45,938 nt of DNA from an uncultured Clostridia bacterium (GCA_946627565.1 CAMOVR010000010.1:1-45938); one strand, 5' to 3'; shown: positions 17,262-25,619, counted from the first letter of the stretch. Translations and numbers: made by a program. The notes: generated from the sequence alone by a model not told the origin.

Positions 17262-18482
17262 ATGAGTGTATTTACAGCTGCTGACATGCTTGTGCCCCGG
17301 GAGGATATTCTTAAGACCTGGCCGGTGATTGCCTGCGACCAGTTTACTTCCCAGATGGAATACTGGAAAAAGGTTGAGGAGGAAGTGGGGGACAAACCCT
17401 CTGCCCTGCGCCTCATCTTCCCTGAAGTGTACCTGTCCATGGATATGGACGGGAGGATCCGGGATATCAACCGGGAAATGGAAAAGGTTCTTTCAGCAGG
17501 GATTCTTGAAAAGTATCCTGACAGCTTTGTGTATGTAGAGCGCACTCTCCTCAACGGTCAGATCCGCCGGGGCCTTGTGGGTGCTGTGGATCTTGAGGAT
17601 TACAGCTTTGCACCGGATGCGGATACTGCCATCCGAGCGACGGAACGCACGGTGCCCGAGCGTATACCCCCAAGGGTCCGGATCCGAGAAAACGCGGCAC
17701 TGGAACTGAGCCATGTGCTCCTTTTTGCAGATGACCCGGAGGATACTATCCTTGGGAGCCTGGAAAAGAAAAAGCATACGCTGCCATGCCTGTATGCCCT
17801 AGACCTTATGGCCGGGGGCGGACACCTGGAAGGGTATGCTGTGACCGGGGATGAAGCAGCTGCCCTGAAAGAGCTGATTCATGCATATGAAGAAAAGCGC
17901 AAAGCAGGGAAGATAAATCCGGTGCTGTATCTGGTGGGGGATGGAAACCATTCCCTGGCTACGGCAAAGACCTGCTATGAGAACCTGAAAAAGCAGGGAG
18001 CGGATGCGGAGAGACTGAAGAAGGCCCGGTATGCCATGGTGGAGATGAACAATGTGCGGGACGCTTCGGTGCAGTTTGAGCCGATTCACCGTCTGGTGAC
18101 CGGCGTGGAGCCTGAAGCATTCCTGAAGGCTCTTGAAAAGCGCATCTGTTCAGACAAGGGGTATGAGGTCAGATGGACCATGCAGGGTGCATCCGGAACG
18201 ATCCATCTCAATCCCGCCCTGGGTCAGCTTCCGGTGGGAATCCTTCAGAAGGATCTGGACAGCGTCATGGACAATCCGGAAAAACTGGATTATATCCATG
18301 GTGAAGACAGTCTCAGAAGCCTTTCTGAAAAGACGGGAAATCTGGGCTTTGAACTGCCGCCCATCTCCAAGGATGCTTTCTTTGATGCCATTGAAAAGGA
18401 CGGCGTCCTGCCCAGAAAGACTTTCTCCATCGGCCATGCCCAGGAAAAGCGTTATTATCTGGAGGCAAGACAGATCCGGTAA
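17262..18482 (+). CDS. DUF1015 family protein
   Basis: This 406-aa soluble protein belongs to DUF1015, a widely conserved family of unsettled biochemical role. Typical segments are the start ADMLVPREDILKTWPVIACD, the ERTVPERIPPRVRIRENA stretch and the hallmark VGDGNHSLATAKTCYENLK near 224-240. I chose the ATG at 17262 because AAGGAAA lies upstream and the family start follows; the upstream open stretch overlaps the preceding terminator. Downstream begins a different, AT-richer segment. Confidence 0.9.
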   Translation: MSVFTAADMLVPREDILKTWPVIACDQFTSQMEYWKKVEEEVGDKPSALRLIFPEVYLSMDMDGRIRDINREMEKVLSAGILEKYPDSFVYVERTLLNGQIRRGLVGAVDLEDYSFAPDADTAIRATERTVPERIPPRVRIRENAALELSHVLLFADDPEDTILGSLEKKKHTLPCLYALDLMAGGGHLEGYAVTGDEAAALKELIHAYEEKRKAGKINPVLYLVGDGNHSLATAKTCYENLKKQGADAERLKKARYAMVEMNNVRDASVQFEPIHRLVTGVEPEAFLKALEKRICSDKGYEVRWTMQGASGTIHLNPALGQLPVGILQKDLDSVMDNPEKLDYIHGEDSLRSLSEKTGNLGFELPPISKDAFFDAIEKDGVLPRKTFSIGHAQEKRYYLEARQIR

Positions 18483-18490
18483 GGATCATG

Positions 18491-18547
18491 CCGGACAGAC
18501 GGGGTGCATAAGCGCAGCTATGTATCGTATACATCATAATCGTCCGG
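18491..18547. repeat. Inverted repeat at the edge of the AT-rich island
   Basis: Outer arms CCGGAC (18491-18496) and GTCCGG (18542-18547) enclose a perfect ATGTAT/ATACAT hairpin (18520-18534). It starts 9 bases after the DUF1015 stop. It could be an exit hairpin for that gene or the trace of an integration junction. The rest of 18548-18690 holds one further hairpin and no gene. Confidence 0.4.
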
Positions 18548-18662
18548 AATCCAGTAAAACCATAAACGCATTTCCGGATCTGTTGAGCTTTAAAAACATC
18601 TGATATACACAAAATGGTGGACGGCAAGGAAGCGTTCAATAAGAAACAACTACATATGAGGA

Positions 18663-18692
18663 AACCAGTTGACATGACGCAACTGGTTTTTT
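18663..18692 (+). terminator. Hairpin with T tract, plus-strand terminator
   Basis: AACCAGTTG and CAACTGGTT pair across eight bases and are followed by a run of T on the plus strand. It would stop any transcript leaving the DUF1015 gene before the minus-strand island. Confidence 0.6.
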
Positions 18693-18839
18693 ATATGGCG
18701 AGTATGTTGTCCAGTATATCCTGCGCTTTCTTCATACCGTATTTGAAGCCTGAGGCTGTTTTTCCAATTCCTGTAGCTTATTGGTTAATTCTTCGAACTT
18801 TTCGCTGTAATGCTTGAGAATATCCAATTGACTATTCAA
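18691..18839 (-). pseudogene. Frameshifted remnant of a small coiled-coil protein
   Basis: On the minus strand a TTG at 18839 opens NSQLDILKHYSEKFEELTNK followed by LQELEK, a heptad-like helix, which then stops early at PQASNTV. In the next frame the sequence continues as ASGFKYGMKKAQDILDNILA up to a stop at 18691. One extra A in the run at 18759-18763 joins both parts into a sensible 49-residue helical protein. It lies 45 bases after the ATPase gene on the same strand, so it may be a third member of that operon. The family is not recognised, and a consensus error is possible. Confidence 0.4.
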
Positions 18840-18884
18840 CAGCTGTGTTTACGTGTCCTTTCCAACCTGGAGCGGTTTCTTTTA

Positions 18885-19871
18885 TTATGCCTCTGGCATA
18901 TTTGCCGCTATCAGGGCAATGATTTTTCCGCTGTTCTCACGTATTGTGTAAAAACTATGAATCTGCGATTTGGAATATGCATAATATGTGCCGAAAGTAT
19001 GTTGAATAAGGTACTCTTCAAAATAGTTTTCCCAGCTAAAATATCGTTGTGAATCTATATAAGAGCTTGGATCATTCAGCATCTCATTAAGGCCGGCAAT
19101 ATCAAGCAGACCTGATTGCAGGATCAGCCACTCAAAGCTTTCTGGCAGGCAGATTGTGATCTTATCAGGAAACTGATGTTGAAGTCCCATGACCCGGTTC
19201 ATCTCTGAGCCGAAAGCAGCGCCGTCTGCGATTACAAATACTTTTTCGTCATGATGCTCTTTAAGCCATGAGAAGATGTCCGAATTTGATCCAGCAGCCA
19301 CACAGGACACTGAGGTTCCGTCATAATAATGCCTGTAAAATTGATAACCTGAGTGTGAATCTTCTGTAAGCAAAACAGAGGGCTTTGTCTTTCCAGCGGC
19401 ATTAGCATACAGATAATCCTTCTGTCTTCGATATATCTTTCGAAAAGTATGAAGTTTGTTGCTGGTCTTGATCTCATAGATTTCTTCCACACTGTAAGGG
19501 AGCTGATGGAGGGAATCACGACAGAAAATGACATAATAGTTGTCTGTATGACGGATAGACAATGCAAATTCATGTGTGCCAATATATTCTGCGTCCTCGT
19601 CAATAAACACAATGCTGTCATGAATGCCGGCCAGTCTGGTTTGCCAGTCTAATTCGGCATGAAGCGCAACGCAGGGCCTGTCGCAGACAATTTGTACGCC
19701 GCTTCTTTCTTTGAGTCTCGTGAAGGCGGAGACCATATCGAAGAGCGTTGTTTTGCCAGTGCCGCTGTCGCCTTGTACAACTGTGATGTTCCTGACCAGC
19801 TCAAAATTGTACCTGACACGACGGTCTTTGATTTTCACTGTGTACTTTCCGTTCATGAACGCCTCATACAT
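18885..19871 (-). CDS. P-loop ATPase with TOPRIM-like C-terminal domain, partner of DUF4869 protein
   Basis: The protein has 328 residues from the ATG at 19871. A Walker A loop GDSGTGKTT is at 34-42 and a Walker B strand SIVFIDED at 86-93. No ABC signature (LSGGQ) is present, so it is a compact P-loop enzyme and not an ABC or classical SMC-type protein. From about 163 the fold looks TOPRIM-like: an acidic strand end VLLTED (E170), then VFVIADGAAFGSEM (D216) and LPESFEWLIL, reminiscent of OLD-type nucleases. That assignment is inference. The start overlaps the DUF4869 stop by 8 bases; ATGs at 19892 and 19856 are alternatives. The gene is AT-richer than its surroundings. Confidence 0.75.
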   Translation of the reverse strand: MYEAFMNGKYTVKIKDRRVRYNFELVRNITVVQGDSGTGKTTLFDMVSAFTRLKERSGVQIVCDRPCVALHAELDWQTRLAGIHDSIVFIDEDAEYIGTHEFALSIRHTDNYYVIFCRDSLHQLPYSVEEIYEIKTSNKLHTFRKIYRRQKDYLYANAAGKTKPSVLLTEDSHSGYQFYRHYYDGTSVSCVAAGSNSDIFSWLKEHHDEKVFVIADGAAFGSEMNRVMGLQHQFPDKITICLPESFEWLILQSGLLDIAGLNEMLNDPSSYIDSQRYFSWENYFEEYLIQHTFGTYYAYSKSQIHSFYTIRENSGKIIALIAANMPEA

Positions 19872-20301
19872 ACTCGCCTGCAAGCAGGACAAGCTCGCGC
19901 ATATTATGCGCGATCTTTTTCTTATTCATCACCATGATTTTAAACTCCCCATTGCCAAAGTCCATGAGATGCCGGAGATTCACGACAATCTTTTTGTTCG
20001 CTGCTATTTTTAAAAGCCATTTGGCGCAGTTGTCTCCACATCTTGATGCATTGAACACTTGATTCCTGATCTTGCTGACCAGGATCAGTGTCTTGACTCC
20101 GCCGGACAGCTGCACTGGAGAAATTGCACCTAGGACCGGACTCTGAATCAGGTTGCTGCTGATTACTTCTGAATGATCCACATCACGGATCATCTCCACA
20201 GACAACGGATCCATGATCCACTGGTCCCGGTAGGCGTGCTTGAAATAAGTGGATGTATCATAGATCACATCCGGCATATTGCCAAACCAAATGTTCAGCA
20301 T
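19864..20301 (-). CDS. DUF4869 family protein
   Basis: The 145-residue product fits the DUF4869 family seen in gut Firmicutes. Recognisable parts are MLNIWFGNMPDVIYDTSTYF, then MDPLSVEMIRDVDHSEVI, the glycine-rich LSGGVKTLILVS, FNASRCGDNCAKWLLKIA and a final HNMRELVLLAGEYV. It has no signal, membrane helix or known catalytic motif. GGAGGTATGG precedes the ATG. It is the first gene of a two- or three-gene minus-strand unit with the ATPase, and the stop/start overlap implies coupled synthesis and probably a complex. No function is established; a sensor or regulator of the ATPase is my guess. Confidence 0.8.
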   Translation of the reverse strand: MLNIWFGNMPDVIYDTSTYFKHAYRDQWIMDPLSVEMIRDVDHSEVISSNLIQSPVLGAISPVQLSGGVKTLILVSKIRNQVFNASRCGDNCAKWLLKIAANKKIVVNLRHLMDFGNGEFKIMVMNKKKIAHNMRELVLLAGEYV

Positions 20302-20346
20302 TCCATACCTCCTAATTTGAAGTCGCAGCTTTGAGGAGAAGAGTTT

Positions 20347-20478
20347 GATGCCAGGCCGGAGCCTGCGTCATATCGTTTTTAGGAAACGTGATCTGTTTCG
20401 TCCGTTGACCTGGCATCCTGCCTGTTTGGCTTCCAATGTACCAGGCAGTGCTTGTGCCTGGAAGCCAGGCGAACGAAA
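20347..20478. ncRNA. Strongly self-complementary intergenic segment (candidate structured RNA)
   Basis: The 373-base gap upstream of the DUF4869 gene contains nested inverted repeats. TTTCGT/ACGAAA (20396-20401, 20473-20478) encloses GCCTG/CAGGC, which encloses TGGCTTCCA/TGGAAGCCA (20427-20435, 20459-20467) and the alternative hairpin CCAGGCA/TGCCTGG (20441-20447, 20455-20461). A longer-range pair GATGCCAGG/CCTGGCATC (20347-20355, 20409-20417) could compete. On the minus strand it would form the leader of the DUF4869 operon. It matches no riboswitch I know. DNA-level roles such as a recombination site are also possible. Confidence 0.45.
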
Positions 20479-20626
20479 TATGGATGTTACGAGGTCATAG
20501 TCAGGTGCTTACATGCTGAATAAAGAAGAAATCATCCATGAAAAAGGATTTCATAAAAATATCCGGACATGCTTGTGTGCATGTATGAAAAAATGATGTA
20601 TACAAGTTTAAGACGTTCCATGCAGA

Positions 20627-20661
20627 GCAGAAGGGCGGGAAGGATCGCCCCGCCCTTCTGC
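20627..20661 (-). terminator. Terminator-like hairpin after the maltodextrin importer operon
   Basis: A perfect 13-bp GC-rich stem (20627-20639 with 20649-20661) lies 14 bases after the ATPase-subunit stop on the minus strand. It lacks a good T tract, so it may act as an mRNA-end stabiliser or a partial terminator. Confidence 0.55.
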
Positions 20662-20674
20662 CTGTCTAATATTT

Positions 20675-21820
20675 TTACTGATCGTCCTCGTTTTCATCAT
20701 AAAGGAGGGAAAGTTCCGATGCGGGATCGAAAATGTGAACTACCTTGGTGGGGAAGGTGAAGAACAGGGAGTTGCCATTTTTCAGGCTTTCCCGCTGTGC
20801 TTTGGTCAGGTCGAGGGTGGGGAGCCTCAGGATGATCCGATCCTTGGAATTGGTCAGAAGATGCATATGCAGCTCAGAACCCATCATTTCTACCACCTGA
20901 ATGGTGGAAGGAATGGAGTTTGCGCTCTTTTCAAACTGTACGGTGGTATGCTCAGGACGGACACCCAGAATGATATCCTGGGATTTGATGCCCTTCTTTC
21001 TGAGGATCGCGCACTTTTCTTCTTCCAGAGGCAGCTCAATGTCAAGTACCTCAACGGTATAGCTGCCGTTGTTTTCCCTCAGATGTCCTCTGATAAAGTT
21101 CATCTGGGGGCTTCCGATAAAGCCGGCCACGAAAAGGTTCTTGGGGGTATCGAACACCTGCTGAGGTGTGCCAACCTGCTGGATATAGCCATCCTTCATG
21201 ACCACGATGCGGTCACCCAGTGTCATGGCCTCGGTCTGGTCGTGGGTAACGTAGATGAACGTGGTATCCAGCCTCTTGCGCAGCAGGATGATTTCAGCCC
21301 TCATCTGGTTGCGCAGCTTGGCGTCCAGGTTGGAGAGGGGTTCGTCCATCAGAAAGACCTGCGGTTCACGGACGATGGCACGGCCAATGGCCACACGCTG
21401 TCTCTGTCCGCCGGAGAGCTGCTTGGGCTTTCTGCCCAGATACTCCATAATGCCCAGAATTTCTGCCGCCTGGCATACCCGCTTGTGGATCTCCTCATTA
21501 TTCATCTTGCGGATGCGCAGGGAGAAAGCCATGTTCTCATACACCGTCAGGTGGGGATACAGGGCATAGTTCTGGAACACCATGGCGATGTCTCTGTCCT
21601 TGGGTTCCACATCGTTGACCACTCTGTCCCCGATCTTCAGCGTGCCGGCTGAAATGTCCTCAAGACCGGCCACCATGCGAAGGGTGGTGGATTTTCCGCA
21701 GCCGGAGGGGCCAACAAAAACCACAAATTCCTTGTCGCGGATGCGGAGATTGAAATCATGCACCGCCACAACGTGATTGTCATATTCTTTCTTGATATGT
21801 TCAAGGGTAACGCTTGCCAT
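20675..21820 (-). CDS. Sugar ABC importer ATPase (MalK/MsmK/UgpC type)
   Basis: This is the nucleotide-binding subunit of a carbohydrate importer (381 aa). It has Walker A GPSGCGKST at 37-45, the Q-loop in VFQNYALYPHLT, the signature LSGGQRQRVAIGRA, Walker B VFLMDEPLSNLD and the H-loop in YVTHDQTEA. The roughly 140-residue C-terminal regulatory OB-fold domain typical of MalK-type subunits is present (VGTPQQVFDTP and VRPEH). It is the last gene of a minus-strand operon with two permeases and a binding protein, and GGAGG-type spacing precedes the ATG. Such ATPases often serve several importers, so the substrate is set by the partners. Confidence 0.95.
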   Translation of the reverse strand: MASVTLEHIKKEYDNHVVAVHDFNLRIRDKEFVVFVGPSGCGKSTTLRMVAGLEDISAGTLKIGDRVVNDVEPKDRDIAMVFQNYALYPHLTVYENMAFSLRIRKMNNEEIHKRVCQAAEILGIMEYLGRKPKQLSGGQRQRVAIGRAIVREPQVFLMDEPLSNLDAKLRNQMRAEIILLRKRLDTTFIYVTHDQTEAMTLGDRIVVMKDGYIQQVGTPQQVFDTPKNLFVAGFIGSPQMNFIRGHLRENNGSYTVEVLDIELPLEEEKCAILRKKGIKSQDIILGVRPEHTTVQFEKSANSIPSTIQVVEMMGSELHMHLLTNSKDRIILRLPTLDLTKAQRESLKNGNSLFFTFPTKVVHIFDPASELSLLYDENEDDQ

Positions 21821-21840
21821 TGCTTCTTACCTCCTAAATC

Positions 21841-22788
21841 TCAGCCCTTGACGGCACCGCCGGTGACGCCTTCCACGTAGTACTTCTGCAGGAACATGAA
21901 CAGCAGCGTGATGGGTATGGCCACCAGAACACCGCCGGCGCAGAAGCGGGTGAAGTATCCCTGATAGTCGTTGGTGTTAACCCAGCGGTAGAGACCGACG
22001 GCCACGTTGTAGCTTTCCGCCCGGCCCAGGGCCACATAGGAGGCGAAGACGTAATCGCCCCAGGGGGCCATGAAGGCCATCATAATGGTGTAGATGACGA
22101 TGGGCTTGGACATGGGCATGATGATCTTCCAGAACACCAGGGCGCGGGTGGCACCGTCAATGCGGGCACTCTCGTCCAGAGATTTCGGAATGGTGTCAAA
22201 GAAGCCCTTGGAGATGTAGTATCCCATGCCGGAGGAAGCGCAGTAGATGAGGATCAGGCCGGGAACGGCGCCCTCCTGGGTCAGGCCCAGCTGCTTGAGC
22301 AGGAAATACAGGGCAATCATGGTCAGAAAGCCCGGGAACATGCCCAGCACCAGCACCACGTTCATGAAGAGCCTGCGTCCCCTGAAGCGCATACGGGACA
22401 GAGCGTAGGAGACAGAGAGGACCATGCCGGTCTGCACCACGGCGCATACCAGGGCGATGACCAGGGTGTTTCCGTACCAGCGGAAGAACATGCCGTCCTC
22501 AAAGAGGAAACGGTAATTGTCCAGGGAGAAATGATGGGGGATAACATAGTCCACCATGCCGCCGCTTTCGGTGAGGTAGGAGCGGAAGGACTGGAGTACC
22601 AGGAAGACAAAGGGCGCAAGCCATACAATGGACATGACGATGAGCACGATGTAGATGGCCCGGTTGACCCGCTTTTCGTGCTCTTTCTTGCTGCGCAGGT
22701 ACTTTGCTGATTTGACTTCCCTGATGACACCCTTTTCCTCGTCGATGACGATATCGACTTCCGGGACCTGTTTCTTGTTTGTCGTCAT
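21841..22788 (-). CDS. malG: Maltodextrin-type ABC importer permease (MalG-like)
   Basis: This inner permease subunit of a carbohydrate ABC importer has 315 residues. About 40 charged cytosolic residues precede six transmembrane helices, starting with IYIVLIVMSIVWLAPFVFLVL. The EAA loop that docks on the ATPase reads DESARIDGATRALVFWKIIM. The C-terminus ends with KYYVEGVTGGAVKG, typical for MalG proteins. The ATG overlaps the stop of the malF-like gene by 4 bases, so both permeases are made together. The assignment to maltodextrin rests on operon order and the resemblance of all four subunits; related oligosaccharides are possible. Confidence 0.9.
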   Translation of the reverse strand: MTTNKKQVPEVDIVIDEEKGVIREVKSAKYLRSKKEHEKRVNRAIYIVLIVMSIVWLAPFVFLVLQSFRSYLTESGGMVDYVIPHHFSLDNYRFLFEDGMFFRWYGNTLVIALVCAVVQTGMVLSVSYALSRMRFRGRRLFMNVVLVLGMFPGFLTMIALYFLLKQLGLTQEGAVPGLILIYCASSGMGYYISKGFFDTIPKSLDESARIDGATRALVFWKIIMPMSKPIVIYTIMMAFMAPWGDYVFASYVALGRAESYNVAVGLYRWVNTNDYQGYFTRFCAGGVLVAIPITLLFMFLQKYYVEGVTGGAVKG

Positions 22789-24266
22789 TGGAAATCCTCC
22801 TCATTCTTGACCGAGGGCATCAGGTTGTAAACCACCAGGTTGATCACCACTGTGATGATGAAGACCAGAATACCGATGACCGCAGCGATCTTGTAGTTGG
22901 TGTCTGAAACCGTCATCTTGTACAGCCAGGTGATGAGCAGGTCCGTGTAACCGGCATTGCCTGCCAGCTCCAGGGAAAGAGGCTTGCCCTGGGAGAGAAG
23001 AAAGATGACGTTGAAGTTGTTGATGTTCCCGATGAAGGAGGTAAGCAGGTAGGGACCTGTGACAAAGAGCATGTAGGGCAGGGTGATCTTCATGTACATC
23101 TGTATCGCATTGGCACCGTCCATCCGGGCGCTCTCATACAGGTCCGCCGGAATGTTCATGAGGATGCCGGTGGCGATGAGCATGAGGTACGGAATGCCGA
23201 TCCACAGGTTGATGAGGATGACCGTGAAGCGTGCCCAGGCTGCGTTGGTCCAGAAGGGAATGGGGGAGGAAATCCAGCCCCAGCGCATCAGGGTGCCGTT
23301 GATCAGGCCGTCGGCTGCGAACATCTTGGAGACGTAGAGCAGGGAGACGAACTGGGGAATGGCAATGGTCATCACCAGGATGGTGCGCCACATCTTCTTG
23401 AGCCGGATTCCCTTTTTGTTGATCATGATGGCCACCAGCATGCCCAGGAAGTAGTTCAGGAATGTGGCAAAGAAGGCCCACATGAGGGTCCAGAACAGCA
23501 CCTGACGGAAAGTATCACCGTAGTTGGCGCCGCCGGATGACAGAAGGGTGGAGAAGTTCTGCCAGCCCACCCAGGTAAAGAGCTTGGACGGCGGCTGGTG
23601 CTCGTAGTCAAAGTTGGTGAAGGCCACCAGAATCATGAAGATGATGGGCAGGACTGTGAAGGTGAAAATGCCCAGGGTGGGCAGGGCAAGAAGCGTCTTG
23701 TGGAACTGTTCGTCCGCGATGGAACGCAGGTCCTCCCTGGCTCCCTTAAACTTTCTGCCTTCTTTAAGATACTGTTGTCCCAGCTTGTTCTGCTTCACAT
23801 TGACACGCCAGGTGTAGATGAAGGCCAGAACAAAGAAAATGGTAAGGATGCCATAAAGCAGTATGAAGAAGGAGTTGTCGCCGTAGACGGTGACACGGCC
23901 CTTTTTGGTGGTGGGAACGTCACCCAGGGTGGCAAACTTGGCCAGATAGGGCATGCCAAAGGTGAACATATAGAGATTGAAGACCGTCTGGAAGACAAAG
24001 AAGAGGATGCCCCGCAGTGGCTGCTTGCGCATGCAGTTGCCAAAGCCCATCACCAGGAAGGATAAACGGGTGATCCAGTCACCGTTTACAAAGGTCATGA
24101 CCACGTCCACAATTTCATTCCAGAGGGTTTTAAAGAACCGGCCAGTGTTGAGAACCAGATTTTTGGTTCCGTGGGCTATGCCCAGGGGAATGCGCTTTAA
24201 AAAGCTGAGGAAATCATAGCCGATTTTGGCGGGTTTGCTTAGAGAGAGATATTCCAGATCTGTCAT
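22785..24266 (-). CDS. malF: Maltodextrin-type ABC importer permease (MalF-like, long N-terminus)
   Basis: This permease of 493 aa has a core of six helices from about residue 200 (LALPTLGIFTFTVLPIIFMI onward) with the EAA motif YESARMDGANAIQMYMKITL. The N-terminal 190 residues are an extension. A basic amphipathic start is followed by two further hydrophobic segments (GILFFVFQTVFNLYMFTFG and FFILLYGILTIFFVLAFIY) and a linker with KEGRKFKGAREDLRSIADEQ. Extra N-terminal helices are known in MalF, which has eight. It lies between the binding-protein gene and malG, overlapping malG by 4 bases. A GAGGGGATCG site precedes the ATG. Confidence 0.9.
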   Translation of the reverse strand: MTDLEYLSLSKPAKIGYDFLSFLKRIPLGIAHGTKNLVLNTGRFFKTLWNEIVDVVMTFVNGDWITRLSFLVMGFGNCMRKQPLRGILFFVFQTVFNLYMFTFGMPYLAKFATLGDVPTTKKGRVTVYGDNSFFILLYGILTIFFVLAFIYTWRVNVKQNKLGQQYLKEGRKFKGAREDLRSIADEQFHKTLLALPTLGIFTFTVLPIIFMILVAFTNFDYEHQPPSKLFTWVGWQNFSTLLSSGGANYGDTFRQVLFWTLMWAFFATFLNYFLGMLVAIMINKKGIRLKKMWRTILVMTIAIPQFVSLLYVSKMFAADGLINGTLMRWGWISSPIPFWTNAAWARFTVILINLWIGIPYLMLIATGILMNIPADLYESARMDGANAIQMYMKITLPYMLFVTGPYLLTSFIGNINNFNVIFLLSQGKPLSLELAGNAGYTDLLITWLYKMTVSDTNYKIAAVIGILVFIITVVINLVVYNLMPSVKNEEDFQ

Positions 24267-24333
24267 GTTTTACGATCCCCTCCTTGAACAGAAAAGAGGA
24301 CTGGCCCTGCCAGTCCCCCTTTCGTGAGCTCAA

Positions 24334-25536
24334 TTACTTGATGTACGTGGCAGCAGTTTCTGCGAAATTCTTCAGCACATCCATCAGTTCCTCGTCAGTG
24401 GCGTTGTCCAGCTTGTCAGCGATGATGTCATCGCCAAGAGCGGTGGCCAGAGACCAGTATTCGCCCGGGTACTGTCCCTGAGGCATGGTGAAAGCCAGCT
24501 GAGCAGCCAGAGCAGCCAGGGCTTCGTTTTCCTGCACGGCAGGATCCTGCTGAGCAGCCAGGTTGGAGGGACCCCACTGAGCCACGTTGTAGCGGGCCAG
24601 CTGTACGTCACCGGAGGTCAGGAAAGCAGCAAGAGCGTCGCAGGCAGCCAGCTTGGCTTCATCCACCTGGGGCTTGACACCCAGCATCTTGAATCCGCCG
24701 AAGCCGCCCAGCTGATAGCCGTCCACGGTGGGCAGCTTGGTGGCAGCAAAGTTTTCACCCAGCATATCCATCAGGACATTGGCATCCCAGGTGCCGTCCA
24801 CGATGGCGCCGATGTTGGTGGCGTTGGAAGCGGAGGAGCCGTTCATGAAAGCGGGGCTCTTGGCAACCTTGATCATGCTCTTGAGGGCCTTGAGGCCTTC
24901 TTCGCTGTTGTAGGTGCAGTTGATGCCCACCAGGTTGCCTTCTTCGTCGGAATCATAGGTCAGGGTAGCGCCGGCGCCAAAGAAGAAAGCGGTCTGATAC
25001 CAGCCGGAGTTGATTTCGAAGTAGAAATTCTTGCCAGCCTTCTCGCAGTCGGCCAGGATGGCTTCCAGATTGGTGGGATCGGTGACAACGCTCTTGTCAT
25101 AGTAGAGGAAGTAGCCGTTGTCGCTGGTCATGGGATAGGCATACATCACGTCGCCCATCTTGACGGCAGCCACGGAGCCGGCGTCATTCTCTTTTTCCAC
25201 GACGGCAGCATTGCTCTCTTCCACGACTTCCAGAGCGCCTGCGGCCACCAGACGGGCCAGCTGGTCCTGGGCGAAACCGAAGATGTCAGCGCCGCCTTCC
25301 ACGTCGGTGATCATGTTGGAAGCAGCATCGCCTTCACCCACGGCCTGCACGGTCACGGTCATGTTGGCATAATCGGGATTGGCAGCCTTGAAGGCTTCCA
25401 CCTGCTGGTTGGTGAAATCCACTACAGCTTCAGCTACCCACACCTTGACTTCGCCGCTGAAACCTTCAGCAGAAGCGAAGGAAAGCATGGATACCATCAT
25501 CATGGCAGCCAAAAGAACAGCAAAAAACTTCTTCAT
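24334..25536 (-). CDS. malE: Maltodextrin-type extracellular solute-binding protein (MalE-like), no lipobox
   Basis: This 400-aa binding protein of the importer starts with a classical signal peptide (MKKFFAVLLAAMMMVSMLSF, cleavage after ASA at 23). There is no cysteine at the cleavage site, so it cannot be a standard lipoprotein, which is unusual for a Gram-positive importer. Family features are GEVKVWVAEAVVDFTNQQVE, the hinge region AYPMTSDNGYFLYYDKSVV and DGTWDANVLMDMLGENF. AAAAGGAGG precedes the ATG. It is first in the operon behind a strong promoter at 25620-25648. The gap to malF is 67 bases. The sugar specificity is inferred. Confidence 0.9.
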   Translation of the reverse strand: MKKFFAVLLAAMMMVSMLSFASAEGFSGEVKVWVAEAVVDFTNQQVEAFKAANPDYANMTVTVQAVGEGDAASNMITDVEGGADIFGFAQDQLARLVAAGALEVVEESNAAVVEKENDAGSVAAVKMGDVMYAYPMTSDNGYFLYYDKSVVTDPTNLEAILADCEKAGKNFYFEINSGWYQTAFFFGAGATLTYDSDEEGNLVGINCTYNSEEGLKALKSMIKVAKSPAFMNGSSASNATNIGAIVDGTWDANVLMDMLGENFAATKLPTVDGYQLGGFGGFKMLGVKPQVDEAKLAACDALAAFLTSGDVQLARYNVAQWGPSNLAAQQDPAVQENEALAALAAQLAFTMPQGQYPGEYWSLATALGDDIIADKLDNATDEELMDVLKNFAETAATYIK

Positions 25537-25619
25537 AAAGAGATTTCCTCCTTTTGAAATGAATATGTTCCCTCTTTACAGGGGTTTGAGCGACCGAATT
25601 ACCGATCGGACTTTACTGG

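Noticed and set aside
20396-20478. tRNA, T-box or integron attC identity for the folded segment
   Set aside because: No T-loop GTTCRA, no T-box sequence and no attC R-box pair can be seen.
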